Below are positions 8,913 to 17,150 of a stretch of 28,659 bases of DNA, piece after piece. The stretch comes from DASRAP01 sp035277145. GTDB taxonomy: Bacteria > Gemmatimonadota > Gemmatimonadetes > Gemmatimonadales > Gemmatimonadaceae. The stretch's first letter is position 1, and every line of letters starts with the position of its first letter. The stretch spans positions 1-28,659 of the forward strand of contig DATELA010000017.1 in NCBI GenBank assembly GCA_035277145.1, read 5' to 3'. A program made the translations under genes and the position numbers. Below the pieces are notes generated by a model. That model was given only the letters and a program-made list of their open reading frames with translations. It did not search any database and had not been told where the DNA came from.

Positions 8913-11372
8913 TTAGCTCGCCTTCAGCACTCCGCGCGGGCCCGATGCTTCGGCTTTCGCGATGTGCTGCACGACATTTGCAAAACTGTCGGGCGTGACG
9001 GAGATCGAATCGATTCCGCACCGCACCAGGAATTCTGCGAATTCCGGATTGTCGCTGGGCGCCTGACCGCACAAACCGATCGGGCGTCCGGCGCGATGTA
9101 CCGTGGTGATCGCGTGCTCAATCAACATGGTCACCGCAGGATCGTTCTCGTGGAACAACCCTGACAGTCGCGCCGAATCGCGATCGACGCCAAGCGTGAG
9201 CTGCGTGAGGTCGTTGCTGCCGATGGAGAAGCCGTCGAAACGCGCAGCAAACTGCTCGGCGAGAATCACATTCGACGGGACTTCACACATCACGTAGACC
9301 TGCAGTCCGTTCGCGCCCCGCATGAGTCCGTTCGCGGCGAGCTCTTCGAGCGTCTGATCCGCTTCAGCGAGCGTCCGGCAGAACGGAATCATGATAATGA
9401 CATTCGCCAGTCCGAGCTTTTCGCGCGCCATCTTGATCGCGCGGCACTCGAGCGCAAAGCCATCGGCGTAATCGTCGCTGTAATAGCGGCTCGCGCCGCG
9501 CCAGCCAAGCATCGGATTCTCTTCGTGCGGCTCGAACTGCTTCCCGCCAATCAACTCCGCGTATTCGTTGGTTTTGAAATCGCTCATGCGCACGATCACC
9601 GGATGCGGGAACTGCGCCGCAGCGATCCGCGCGATGCCATACGCGAGCGTGTCGACGAAGAACTGCGACGGATCGTCGTAGCCGGCGGTAATGGATTCGA
9701 TCTCAGCCCGCACCGCCGGATCCGTAACCGTGTTGAACCGCGCGAGCGCGAGCGGATGAATGCGAATGAAGTTGCTGATGATGAACTCGAGTCGCGCGAG
9801 CCCGACGCCCTTACTCGGCAGACGCCACCACCGAAACGCCGCGCCTGGATCGCCGATGTTCAGCATCAGTCGGGTGTGCACCTTTGGCAAATCGTCGGGC
9901 GCGCATTCGCTCACATCGAATTCCGCTTCGCCGTCGTATACATGGCCCGTATCGCCTTCCGCGCAGCAGACCGTGACGGGCTCGCCGTCTTCGAGAACGG
10001 TCGTCGCGTTACCGGCACCGACAATCGCGGGAACGCCAAGTTCGCGACTCACGATTGCCGCGTGCGACGTGCGTCCGCCGTGATCCGTGACGATGGCCGA
10101 CGCACGTTTCATGACCGGCACCCAATCTGGGTCGGTCATCGACGTGACCAGCACACTGCCGTCCTTGAACCGGTGCATTTCCGCAGGACTCGACAACCTG
10201 CACACGCGTCCCGTTGCAATCGCCTGACCGATCGCCTGGCCGGAAACGAGGCGGCGGCCCGCGCGCTCGAGCTGGTACGTGCGCAGCACACGCGAATCGC
10301 GTTGTGACTCCACGGTCTCGGGGCGCGCCTGCACGACGAACACTTCGCCCGTGTCACCGTCTTTGGCCCACTCGATATCCATCGGACGGCCGTAGTGCGA
10401 TTCAATGGCGCAGGCCCATCGCGCGAGCTGCAACACGTCGTCGTCACTGAGCGCGAACGACGTGCGTTCTTTTTCCGTTGTGTCGATCGTGCGGGTGCCG
10501 CCGTTCGCGTGCTCGGCGTACACGACCTTGCGCTGCTTGCGACCCCGCATCTTGCCGATGATCGGCGCGCAGTCCGCGACATCGAGCAGCGGTTTGAATA
10601 CCGTAAACTCGTCGGGATCCACTTCTCCTCCGACAAGCGCTTCGCCCAGCCCCCAACTCGCGTTGATGAGCACGGCGTCCGGGAACCCTGATTCAGGATC
10701 GATGGTGAACGCGACACCAGCGCTGCCGATGTCTGAACGCACCATGCGTTGCACACCGATCGACAGACCGACGCTCAAATGATCGAAGCCCTGGCTCTCG
10801 CGATACGCGATCGCGCGATCAGTGAACAACGACGCGATGCATTTGCGGCACGCATCGACGAGCGCGTCGCCACCACGAACGTTCAGAAACGTGTCTTGCT
10901 GGCCCGCGAAGCTTGCATTGGGAAGATCTTCCGCGGTTGCGCTGCTGCGCACTGCAACTTCGACCTTGCGGCCAACGTCGTCACAGAGGTCGCGATACGC
11001 GTGGCGAATCGCGAGCGCGATCGGTTCCGGAAATTCTGCTTCCAGTATCGCGCGTCTGATATTTGCGCCTGCGTCAAGCAGTGCGAGGTCACCGCGACGA
11101 TATGATGCGATCCACGCTGCGATGCGTTCGCGCAGCGCGTTAGCGCCGAGGTACGCCCAGTAGGCGTCGACAGTAATCGCGAATCCTTCGGGGACGCGGA
11201 CACCTCCCGCATCGAGATGCCGAGTGAGTTCGCCGAGCGACGCGTTCTTGCCGCCGACGCGACTGATATCGGATGCGCCGACATCTGTGAGCCACACCAC
11301 AAATCGCGACGGTGCTGCTTGCGTCGCGTTGGAGCGGGGCGTGCGCGTCTTGGTAGCGGTCGGAGGCGTCAT
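8913..11372 (-). CDS. ppsA: Phosphoenolpyruvate synthase
   Basis: Cytoplasmic gluconeogenic enzyme making PEP from pyruvate, ATP and water. It has an N-terminal ATP-binding domain (GGKNASLGEL near residue 45; VRSSATAEDLPNASFAGQQ). The swivelling phosphohistidine domain carries catalytic H437 in GGRTSHAAIVSRELG, and the C-terminal PEP/pyruvate barrel has GSNDLTQLTLG and catalytic C768 in GLCGQAPSD. The open frame extends to 11699, but the first 109 codons are low-complexity, overlap the divergent PEGA gene and match nothing in the family. The ATG at 11372 gives 819 residues, close to the usual 790-800 and with both catalytic residues about 17 beyond the E. coli positions (H421, C751). Confidence 0.95.
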   Translation of the reverse strand: MTPPTATKTRTPRSNATQAAPSRFVVWLTDVGASDISRVGGKNASLGELTRHLDAGGVRVPEGFAITVDAYWAYLGANALRERIAAWIASYRRGDLALLDAGANIRRAILEAEFPEPIALAIRHAYRDLCDDVGRKVEVAVRSSATAEDLPNASFAGQQDTFLNVRGGDALVDACRKCIASLFTDRAIAYRESQGFDHLSVGLSIGVQRMVRSDIGSAGVAFTIDPESGFPDAVLINASWGLGEALVGGEVDPDEFTVFKPLLDVADCAPIIGKMRGRKQRKVVYAEHANGGTRTIDTTEKERTSFALSDDDVLQLARWACAIESHYGRPMDIEWAKDGDTGEVFVVQARPETVESQRDSRVLRTYQLERAGRRLVSGQAIGQAIATGRVCRLSSPAEMHRFKDGSVLVTSMTDPDWVPVMKRASAIVTDHGGRTSHAAIVSRELGVPAIVGAGNATTVLEDGEPVTVCCAEGDTGHVYDGEAEFDVSECAPDDLPKVHTRLMLNIGDPGAAFRWWRLPSKGVGLARLEFIISNFIRIHPLALARFNTVTDPAVRAEIESITAGYDDPSQFFVDTLAYGIARIAAAQFPHPVIVRMSDFKTNEYAELIGGKQFEPHEENPMLGWRGASRYYSDDYADGFALECRAIKMAREKLGLANVIIMIPFCRTLAEADQTLEELAANGLMRGANGLQVYVMCEVPSNVILAEQFAARFDGFSIGSNDLTQLTLGVDRDSARLSGLFHENDPAVTMLIEHAITTVHRAGRPIGLCGQAPSDNPEFAEFLVRCGIDSISVTPDSFANVVQHIAKAEASGPRGVLKAS

Positions 11373-11642
11373 GTTGATATGTCCCGTCAAGGTGTGCGAA
11401 CTCGGAACGCGTGCGGGACGCTGGGGTTGCAACCACTGTGCCGTCCGTTGCGCGCTGCGTACGCGCCACGGGCCGCGACGACACGTGTTGCGAGGCGCCG
11501 ACGCCGCAACCGGTGTAAGTGAAGTCAGACCCGCATGTTGCCGCAGGTGCGGTTGTTGCTCTGACAAGTAGTGCTGGCGCGAGATCGGCCTCCGGCCGTT
11601 GTGTGATCTCGCTACTACATCACATGTAAACGGGATCAGTCC
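11373..11642. other. Divergent intergenic region between ppsA and PEGA gene
   Basis: 270 bp without a gene I can support. It must carry promoters for both directions, but no clear sigma-70 or sigma-54 motif stands out. Its notable content is the nested inverted repeat at 11579-11612. Confidence 0.6.
11579..11612 (+). promoter_or_regulatory. Nested inverted repeat in the PEGA gene leader
   Basis: An outer perfect 8-bp pair GCGAGATC (11579-11586) / GATCTCGC (11605-11612) encloses an inner hairpin GGCC-TCC-GGCC (11587-11597), with GTTGTGT unpaired on the 3' side. It ends 30 bases before the PEGA start codon. It could be a protein operator, a 5' leader hairpin, or chance; no T-tract follows, so it does not look like an intrinsic terminator. 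Confidence 0.45.
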
Positions 11643-12338
11643 GTGTCGCACACGCCACGAAATGCCCCAAACGAGCCATACATCGTTTTTGCCGATCAAC
11701 GGCGACTTCGGCTATGGCGACAAGCGTTCTTACGGCGTACCGCTTACGCGCTGCTTGGCGCAATCACGATCGGCGCCGGTGCGTTCATCGTGCATCGTGT
11801 GAGCCCGAACACATTCACGAGCGTCGACGAGTTTGAGCGCTTGCTCGGGATCGCGCCGAAAGACAGCATCGCGGCGGTGACACGGCTCACGGGATCGCCG
11901 AGCGCAACGCTGACGTCATCAAAGGCACCCTTGCCGGCGCCGCCGCGCACCAAGCCAGCGACGGCATCGACCACCGTGGCGCGCACGGCGCCGCCGAAAC
12001 CATCGACACCGCAGAAATCCTCGATCGTGCGGCCGCGTGAAGAGGTGCTCCCGCCACTGAAACCGCCGGCCCCGCCGGCGGGCAGCAACGCTGCACCAGT
12101 CGTGACGACGTCGTCATCGCCAGGATGGCTCGTCGTGAGCAGCCGGCCGTGGGGCAACTTGTACATCGACGGACGCCTGGTCGGCAACACACCGCAGGCG
12201 ACCGTGTGGCTCACGCCGGGTACGCACAAGGTCGAAATCAAGCGCGACGGATTCAAAGCATTCCTCGCGAACGTCAGCATCGACTCGAATCGTGAGTTCC
12301 GGCTCACGCGCGTAACGCTGGATCCCGCGACGCAGTGA
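11643..12338 (+). CDS. Membrane-anchored PEGA-domain protein
   Basis: 231 residues. A basic N-terminal segment (about 1-32) is followed by one transmembrane helix (about 33-52, TAYALLGAITIGAGAFIV). A Pro/Thr/Ser/Ala-rich linker spans about 85-160, and the C-terminal PEGA domain (about 163-228) has SSRPWGNLYIDGRLVGNTP and GTHKVEIKRDGF. PEGA domains are small beta modules found on the outside of the membrane; the topology predicts a short cytoplasmic tail and external PEGA. The start is GTG. Its stop overlaps the start of the next gene by GTGA, so the two products are probably made together and may interact. No enzymatic function is indicated. Confidence 0.8.
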   Translation: MSHTPRNAPNEPYIVFADQRRLRLWRQAFLRRTAYALLGAITIGAGAFIVHRVSPNTFTSVDEFERLLGIAPKDSIAAVTRLTGSPSATLTSSKAPLPAPPRTKPATASTTVARTAPPKPSTPQKSSIVRPREEVLPPLKPPAPPAGSNAAPVVTTSSSPGWLVVSSRPWGNLYIDGRLVGNTPQATVWLTPGTHKVEIKRDGFKAFLANVSIDSNREFRLTRVTLDPATQ

Positions 12339-13063
12339 GTACCGTGTCGCTCGCAATTCGTGCGATCGTCGTGAGCTCGACGATCGCGTCGGCGACGGCG
12401 CTCGCACAAGCGAACGCGCAGGTCGCGACGCGCCCGGTTGTGACGTCCACGCGCAGCATGAGCGCATCGGCCGCACTGGATTCCGGTGTCGTGTTGTACG
12501 AGGAAGTCGCGTACGAATTGTCCGCGCGCTTGCTGCGCTACGCACTCGGAGGAACGAGTCCCGATTCGCTCAGTGCACGCCAGCGCTCGGCTGCGCTCAC
12601 GTACCTCGGCGCCTCCGAGTGGTACCTGCATCATCGCGATTCCGCGAACGCTGCGTTTCGTTCACTGCTTGCACACGCGCCATTTCAGCGCCTCGATTCG
12701 CTGATCTTTCCGAAATCCGTTACTGATTTCTTCGACGGCATTCGGCGGTCGCTGCACGGTGTTGCACGCGTGCGCGAAGTCGACCGCGCTATTCGTGTCA
12801 CGGTGCTCGCGATCAATCCGCATCGCGTGACCGTGGAAGTATTCGCGGAGGGCGGCCCGCGCGTGCGCAGCTTGTACGAAGCACCGATTACCGATTCAGT
12901 GCACGTGGACTGGGACGAACGTGATGCGGACGGCCGCGCGGTAACTGCGGGGCGCTATACAGTGGTGGTGACCGCGCGCGCGAACGACGGCCAGTTGCTC
13001 AGCGTTGCACGATTCCCGGTCGATATCGGTCGCACACCGGCGATGAGCGATTCAGGCCGTTAG
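12335..13063 (+). CDS. Secreted protein with FlgD-Ig-like C-terminal domain
   Basis: 242 residues with an N-terminal signal peptide (about 1-28). A helical middle (about 45-135; YLGASEWYLHHRDSANAAFRSLL) resembles a single TPR-like repeat. The C-terminal beta domain ends VDWDERDADGRAVTAGRYTVVV, the FlgD-type Ig-like signature (xWDGxDxxGxxVxxGxY). Such proteins are common in envelope complexes, but I do not recognise a specific family. The GTG start lies in a 4-base overlap with the PEGA gene. The last 12 bases overlap the stop end of the convergent TPR gene. Confidence 0.7.
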   Translation: MSTVSLAIRAIVVSSTIASATALAQANAQVATRPVVTSTRSMSASAALDSGVVLYEEVAYELSARLLRYALGGTSPDSLSARQRSAALTYLGASEWYLHHRDSANAAFRSLLAHAPFQRLDSLIFPKSVTDFFDGIRRSLHGVARVREVDRAIRVTVLAINPHRVTVEVFAEGGPRVRSLYEAPITDSVHVDWDERDADGRAVTAGRYTVVVTARANDGQLLSVARFPVDIGRTPAMSDSGR

Positions 13064-14335
13064 CGCGGCGATTTCTTCTCGCAGGCGCGTCAACGACGCA
13101 ACATCACCAGCGGCTTCGAATATCTGACGCGCGCGCTCGAGGTGCGCACGGCCTTCGTCGCGCTCACCAAATCGCAGACGGAAGTTGCCGTACTCTTCGT
13201 ACAGGCGGCCTTCCAGCGTGGTGACAGGCGCAAGCGCACGGCACAATTCGCTCGCTTGCTCGAAGAACACGAAACCCGTTTCGTCACCGCGCTTGGAGCA
13301 CAGCCGGCCCATGGCGATGTACACGTCGATCAAGCGCTCACCAAATCGGTGATCGATCGCGAGCGCCTCCGCGCGCCGTAGTTCCTGCTCCGCATCCAGA
13401 AGTTTTCCCGCAAGCACGTACAGGTCGGATACGCGCACGAGGACTTCGACCTTGAGCGCATCGCCAAGCCCCGGACGTTCCGTCCACGCAAGCGCTTCGC
13501 GTCCGGCCGCAATGCCCGAATCCGGATTGCCGATTGCGCATTCGATTTCGCCAACGGTGCACAACACGCGCGACAATTCCGCGTTTGCACCGACGGATTC
13601 GAGCAATTCCCGCGCGCGCCGCAGTCGTGTGCGCGCACGGTCGGGGTCGCCCTGGCGCCACGCGATCACGCCGAGGTGATGTTCGACCATACCAATCCAG
13701 GCGCTGTCGACGGCACTTTCCGCATGACGGAGTGCGCGCAAAAACCACGCGTTGGCACCGCCGAGTTCCGCGAGCGCGAGCGCTGCGTTGCCAAGTCCAA
13801 CGCATGCACGAGTCGTCGCGCCATGGTCGAAGACCGCTTCGGCGAGCACGAGCGCGCGCTGGTGATACCGTGCAGCATCTTCGTATCGCGCACGCGTATG
13901 CGCGGCGCGCCCGAGGCGATCGAGCACATCGATTTCCGGTCCGCGTTCACTGAGTTCGGCCGCAACGCGGAACGCGACGTCGTACCACGCAGCGGCCTGC
14001 GCGATACGGTGCGAGCGCTCCTCCGCCGCACCCCCCGCGACGAGCGCGGCCACGATCGCCGTGCCGTCGCCCGTTTCCGCCGCTGACAGCGCTCCGACGT
14101 ACGCACTGAACAACACCGACATATGCTCTGTGAGACGCGGCAGTACATCGTCGACGCGCCGGCGCAGCAACTCGATGTCCACGCCGTGCTTGCCGATGGT
14201 GAGATACGGACCGGAGCTCGACCATCGCGATTGTTCGTCGGACCGTGGTGTGGATACGAGCAGCGCACGCAGCGGCTCCATCGCATCGATGGCCGGCAGC
14301 AAGCGCAACGCTCGTTCCACACGCACGCGGTTCAT
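13052..14335 (-). CDS. TPR-repeat protein, last gene of the stressosome operon
   Basis: 427 residues, cytoplasmic, no signal peptide. From about residue 115 onward it is a run of helical pairs with TPR character (AAAWYDVAFRVAAEL; AARYHQRALVLAEAV; ANAWFLRALRHAE; ARTRLRRARELLE; AEQELRRAEALA; GRAHLERARQIFEAAGD), roughly eight repeats, similar to the TPR arrays of transcriptional regulators and anti-sigma partner proteins. No DNA-binding or catalytic motif is seen. The ATG start shares one base with the TGA stop of the sigma-54 activator gene (TGATG), so the two are translationally coupled. A scaffold or inhibitory role toward the activator is inference from position. Confidence 0.8.
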   Translation of the reverse strand: MNRVRVERALRLLPAIDAMEPLRALLVSTPRSDEQSRWSSSGPYLTIGKHGVDIELLRRRVDDVLPRLTEHMSVLFSAYVGALSAAETGDGTAIVAALVAGGAAEERSHRIAQAAAWYDVAFRVAAELSERGPEIDVLDRLGRAAHTRARYEDAARYHQRALVLAEAVFDHGATTRACVGLGNAALALAELGGANAWFLRALRHAESAVDSAWIGMVEHHLGVIAWRQGDPDRARTRLRRARELLESVGANAELSRVLCTVGEIECAIGNPDSGIAAGREALAWTERPGLGDALKVEVLVRVSDLYVLAGKLLDAEQELRRAEALAIDHRFGERLIDVYIAMGRLCSKRGDETGFVFFEQASELCRALAPVTTLEGRLYEEYGNFRLRFGERDEGRAHLERARQIFEAAGDVASLTRLREEIAALTA

Positions 14336-15735
14336 CAGAGTCCGTACTCTTTCATCTTGCGGGTGAGCGTATTGCGGTGAACGCCAAGCATGCGCGCGGC
14401 AGTCGCAACGCGTCCGCCCGTAACCGATAGCGCGCGCGCGATGTGCCGCGCTTCGACTTCGGCGAGCGTGAGAATGGTGCTGTCTGAGCGGTCCTGCGTC
14501 GGCACCGCGGTACCACGCAACGAATCGGGCAGGTGCGCGAGCCGTAACGTGCCGCCGTCACCGACGAGCACGGCTCGTTCGACAACGTTGCGGAGTTCGC
14601 GAACGTTGCCAACCCAATTGTGCGCGTACAGGGCGTCGACGGCCCGTTGCGAGATCGCAACGAAGGTCTTGTTGTAGCGCTGCGAGAACTCGGTGACGAA
14701 GAACGAGGTCAGGCCGAGCAAGTCGTCGCCGCGTTCGGCGAGCCGCGGCAACCGGATGTTGACCACAGCCAGCCGGTAATACAGGTCTTCGCGGAAGCGT
14801 CCACGCGCGATGGCGTCGGTCAGATTCTGATTCGTCGCCGCAATGAGGCGCACATCCACCGGCACGACGTCTCCGCCGACGCGCTCGATTTCACGTTCCT
14901 GAACCGCACGCAGAATCTTCGCCTGCAATGCAAGACTCATGTCGCCGATTTCGTCGAGGAACAATGTGCCGAGTGATGCTTGCTCGAAGCGGCCGATCTT
15001 GCGCGCGACAGCACCGGTGAATGCGCCGCGTTCGTGTCCGAACAATTCGCTTTCGAGCAGGTTTTCGGGAATAGCCGCGCAATTGACCGCGACGAATGGA
15101 TGGCGCGAGCGCGGACCGTGCTGATGAATCGCGCGTGCAACGACTTCTTTGCCCGTACCCGATTCACCGTCGACGAGTACGGTCGCGGAGCTCGGCGCAA
15201 CGCGCGCAAGAAGTTTGTAAACCTCGAGCATCGGCGGACTTTCACCCACGAGCGCGTACTCGCCGATCATGTGCGCGCGCACTTCAGGCAGCGGTACCGG
15301 AATTTCGTCAGTCGCATCGCGCAAGCGATGCAGCGCATCGCATAGCGCATCGCGACGCGGTGGAACCGGCAGAATCTCCAATGCCCCAACCCGCTCGCCT
15401 TGCAGAATCAGTCCCATGCTTGGTCGCGGCGTAAGGCCGATCAACCGCGGAGCACCGGGTAAACGCCGCAACGTGTCGGCCCACACGTTGAGCCCTGATT
15501 CCGGCGGATCTTCGAGTGCGGCAACCACGACGTCGACACTGTTCGCGGACAGCGCGCGTACGGCGCGCGGCAAATCGGGCGCGGCATCGACGTGCATGGC
15601 GTCGCCCGACACCCACTCGCGAATGCGCGTAACGAGCGATGCATCGAGTCCAACCACGAACACGCGGAGCGGCCTCGTCGTCGCCGGAGCGTGGGGGGAA
15701 GCCGCCTGCGCGTCGGGCGGCAGGACGCTGGTCAC
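14335..15735 (-). CDS. Sigma-54 enhancer-binding protein with dead receiver domain
   Basis: 466 residues. An N-terminal receiver-like fold (about 23-135) has lost the acidic pair (GLD at 29-31), the phospho-acceptor Asp (A73 in VVVAALEDPP) and the Lys (LPVPP). The central AAA+ domain is intact: Walker A GESGTGKE, GAFTGA loop at 237-242, Walker B GTLFLDEIGDM, arginine-rich sensor region RLIAATNQNL. The C-terminal Fis-type helix-turn-helix ends TAARMLGVHRNTLTRKMKEYGL. The protein should drive sigma-54 promoters but cannot be switched on by Asp phosphorylation. The GTG start overlaps the rsbX stop by GTGA. Regulation through the stressosome encoded upstream is inferred from this coupling. Confidence 0.9.
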   Translation of the reverse strand: MTSVLPPDAQAASPHAPATTRPLRVFVVGLDASLVTRIREWVSGDAMHVDAAPDLPRAVRALSANSVDVVVAALEDPPESGLNVWADTLRRLPGAPRLIGLTPRPSMGLILQGERVGALEILPVPPRRDALCDALHRLRDATDEIPVPLPEVRAHMIGEYALVGESPPMLEVYKLLARVAPSSATVLVDGESGTGKEVVARAIHQHGPRSRHPFVAVNCAAIPENLLESELFGHERGAFTGAVARKIGRFEQASLGTLFLDEIGDMSLALQAKILRAVQEREIERVGGDVVPVDVRLIAATNQNLTDAIARGRFREDLYYRLAVVNIRLPRLAERGDDLLGLTSFFVTEFSQRYNKTFVAISQRAVDALYAHNWVGNVRELRNVVERAVLVGDGGTLRLAHLPDSLRGTAVPTQDRSDSTILTLAEVEARHIARALSVTGGRVATAARMLGVHRNTLTRKMKEYGL

Positions 15736-16376
15736 CCTCGCTCCCCGACGCGCGCGACGAGCACGAGTGCATCGTCCGTCGTCTTCGCGAATTGCGCGAG
15801 TACGCCATTCGCGATTTCGTCGGCCGATCGCGCGTCGCGCGGGAAGTCGTCGGCAAACCGCTGGTCGATTCCGTCGGTTGCAAAGACGAGCAGATCACCG
15901 GGCGCAAGCGGAATGATTTCTGCGCGCAACTGCGGAAGCGCAGAGCCAACAACGCCGCCGCGCGTAATCAGTCGCGACCGCGAAGCGTGTCCGTCCGGAC
16001 CGGATTGCACCACGAGCCCTTCGACATTGCCGACGCTGATCCACGTCAGGGTCGCGCGCCGCGCGTCGATGGTTGCGATACTCATTGCGACACCGCGCGT
16101 GCGCACGAGCGCGTCGTGACACCGCTTGATGTGACTGATCGCCGTATCACCGGGCTCGCGCGCGAGCACGACGCGCGCGGCGTCGGCCGCTTCGGCGGCT
16201 GCTTCTCCGTGACCAAGACCGTCGATCACGGCGACGAGCGTCCCGTCGTGGTGTGGCATGACCAGCGAGAGATCGCCGGTCGTGCGTTCGCCCGGCTTGG
16301 GTCGCGATGCAACGCTCCACTCGACGAATGGCGCAATGCCAAATCCGCCGGGCGTCGGGCGGCTCATGGCTTCCAT
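15732..16376 (-). CDS. rsbX: RsbX-like PP2C serine phosphatase
   Basis: 214-residue compact PP2C/SpoIIE-type phosphatase without sensor domain, as in RsbX, which resets the stressosome by dephosphorylating RsbS/RsbR. Metal-binding acidic motifs are TTGDLS (D35), VAVIDGLGHG (D52) and FATDGID, plus a DD pair near the end (KTTDDALVLV). The ATG at 16376 gives a 13-base overlap with rsbT. A second ATG at 16367 would give the ATGA overlap seen elsewhere in this operon and may be the real start (211 residues). Its position directly after rsbT supports the assignment. Confidence 0.88.
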   Translation of the reverse strand: MEAMSRPTPGGFGIAPFVEWSVASRPKPGERTTGDLSLVMPHHDGTLVAVIDGLGHGEAAAEAADAARVVLAREPGDTAISHIKRCHDALVRTRGVAMSIATIDARRATLTWISVGNVEGLVVQSGPDGHASRSRLITRGGVVGSALPQLRAEIIPLAPGDLLVFATDGIDQRFADDFPRDARSADEIANGVLAQFAKTTDDALVLVARVGERG

Positions 16377-16765
16377 TTCGTCATCTCAACAGTGGTGCCG
16401 TTGCCCGGCGCCGACACGACTTCGAATTCGTCCATCAACCGGCGCGCACCCGGCAATCCGAGTCCAAGGCCGCCCGACGTGGAGAATCCGTCGGTCATGG
16501 CGCGCTGGATGTCGCGGATGCCCGGCCCGCTATCACGCGCGATGACGCGCAAGCCAACGCGCTCCCCGTTCTTCATCGACTCGAACTTCACTTCACCCCG
16601 TTTCGCGTACAACAGAATGTTGCGCGCGATCTCGGAGATCGCCGCCGCTATGACGGTTTGGTCGCCAACCGAGAATCCAATCTGCGACGCCAGTGTTCGC
16701 CCGCGTTGCCGCGCGGCGACGACGTCTGAATCGGATGTTATCGGTTGAATGGCATCATCGCCCAC
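16364..16765 (-). CDS. rsbT: RsbT-like switch serine kinase
   Basis: 133-residue GHKL-fold serine/threonine kinase. The N-box is EIARNILLYA with N49, the G1 box is ARDSGPGI with D78, and the G2 region is GGLGLGLPGARRLMDEFEV, the hallmark of RsbT. In the known system RsbT sits in the RsbR/RsbS stressosome, phosphorylates both under stress and is released to activate an output (RsbU in Bacillus). The GTG start overlaps the end of rsbS by 11 bases. No RsbU-type phosphatase is encoded nearby, so the released kinase must have another partner, either the coupled sigma-54 protein or an unlinked one. Confidence 0.92.
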   Translation of the reverse strand: MGDDAIQPITSDSDVVAARQRGRTLASQIGFSVGDQTVIAAAISEIARNILLYAKRGEVKFESMKNGERVGLRVIARDSGPGIRDIQRAMTDGFSTSGGLGLGLPGARRLMDEFEVVSAPGNGTTVEMTKWKP

Positions 16766-17129
16766 GCGACATGTGCTCCCGGGCTCGCGTGTCCAGGAAC
16801 GCGAGTCCCTCCTCCAGATCCAGAGCCGTTGCGACTCCCTTCAGCGAGAGTCCCAGTTGCACCATTGCAAACGCCACTTCCGGCTGGATCCCCACAATGA
16901 CGGTTTCGGCGCCACGCAGGCGCGTCATGTGGGCGAGGTCCCGCAACGTGCGGACTGCAAACGAATCCATCACATCGAGCACGGTGACGTCGACAATGAC
17001 GCCCTTCGACCGGAACCGGCCGACGCGCTCCGTGATCTGCTCGCGTAATTCGCGCAGATCGGCATCCGTCAACGCAGACTGCACCGATGCGATGACGTAT
17101 TGCCCCTGTTTGAGAATGGGGACTTCCAC
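16755..17129 (-). CDS. rsbS: RsbS-like stressosome STAS scaffold
   Basis: 124-residue single STAS domain. Begins VPILKQGQYVIASVQ and has the conserved DVMDSFAVRTLRDLA loop with S56, matching the RsbS serine phosphorylated by RsbT (S59 in Bacillus). The remainder (GAETVIVGIQPEVAFAMVQLGLSL) is typical RsbS. GTG start, 21 bases after the rsbR stop. Expected to form the icosahedral core with RsbR and sequester RsbT in unstressed cells (known for the family). Confidence 0.92.
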   Translation of the reverse strand: MEVPILKQGQYVIASVQSALTDADLRELREQITERVGRFRSKGVIVDVTVLDVMDSFAVRTLRDLAHMTRLRGAETVIVGIQPEVAFAMVQLGLSLKGVATALDLEEGLAFLDTRAREHMSRGR

Positions 17130-17150
17130 GATGTCTTTCCCGTGCGGAGG

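Noticed and set aside
11373..11699. N-terminal extension of PEP synthase by 109 codons
   Set aside because: No similarity to the family, low complexity, and overlaps the divergent PEGA gene; the ATG at 11372 gives normal length.
15639..16748. 369-codon plus-strand frame antisense to rsbX and rsbT
   Set aside because: Shadow frame; it crosses two well supported genes and has no family features.
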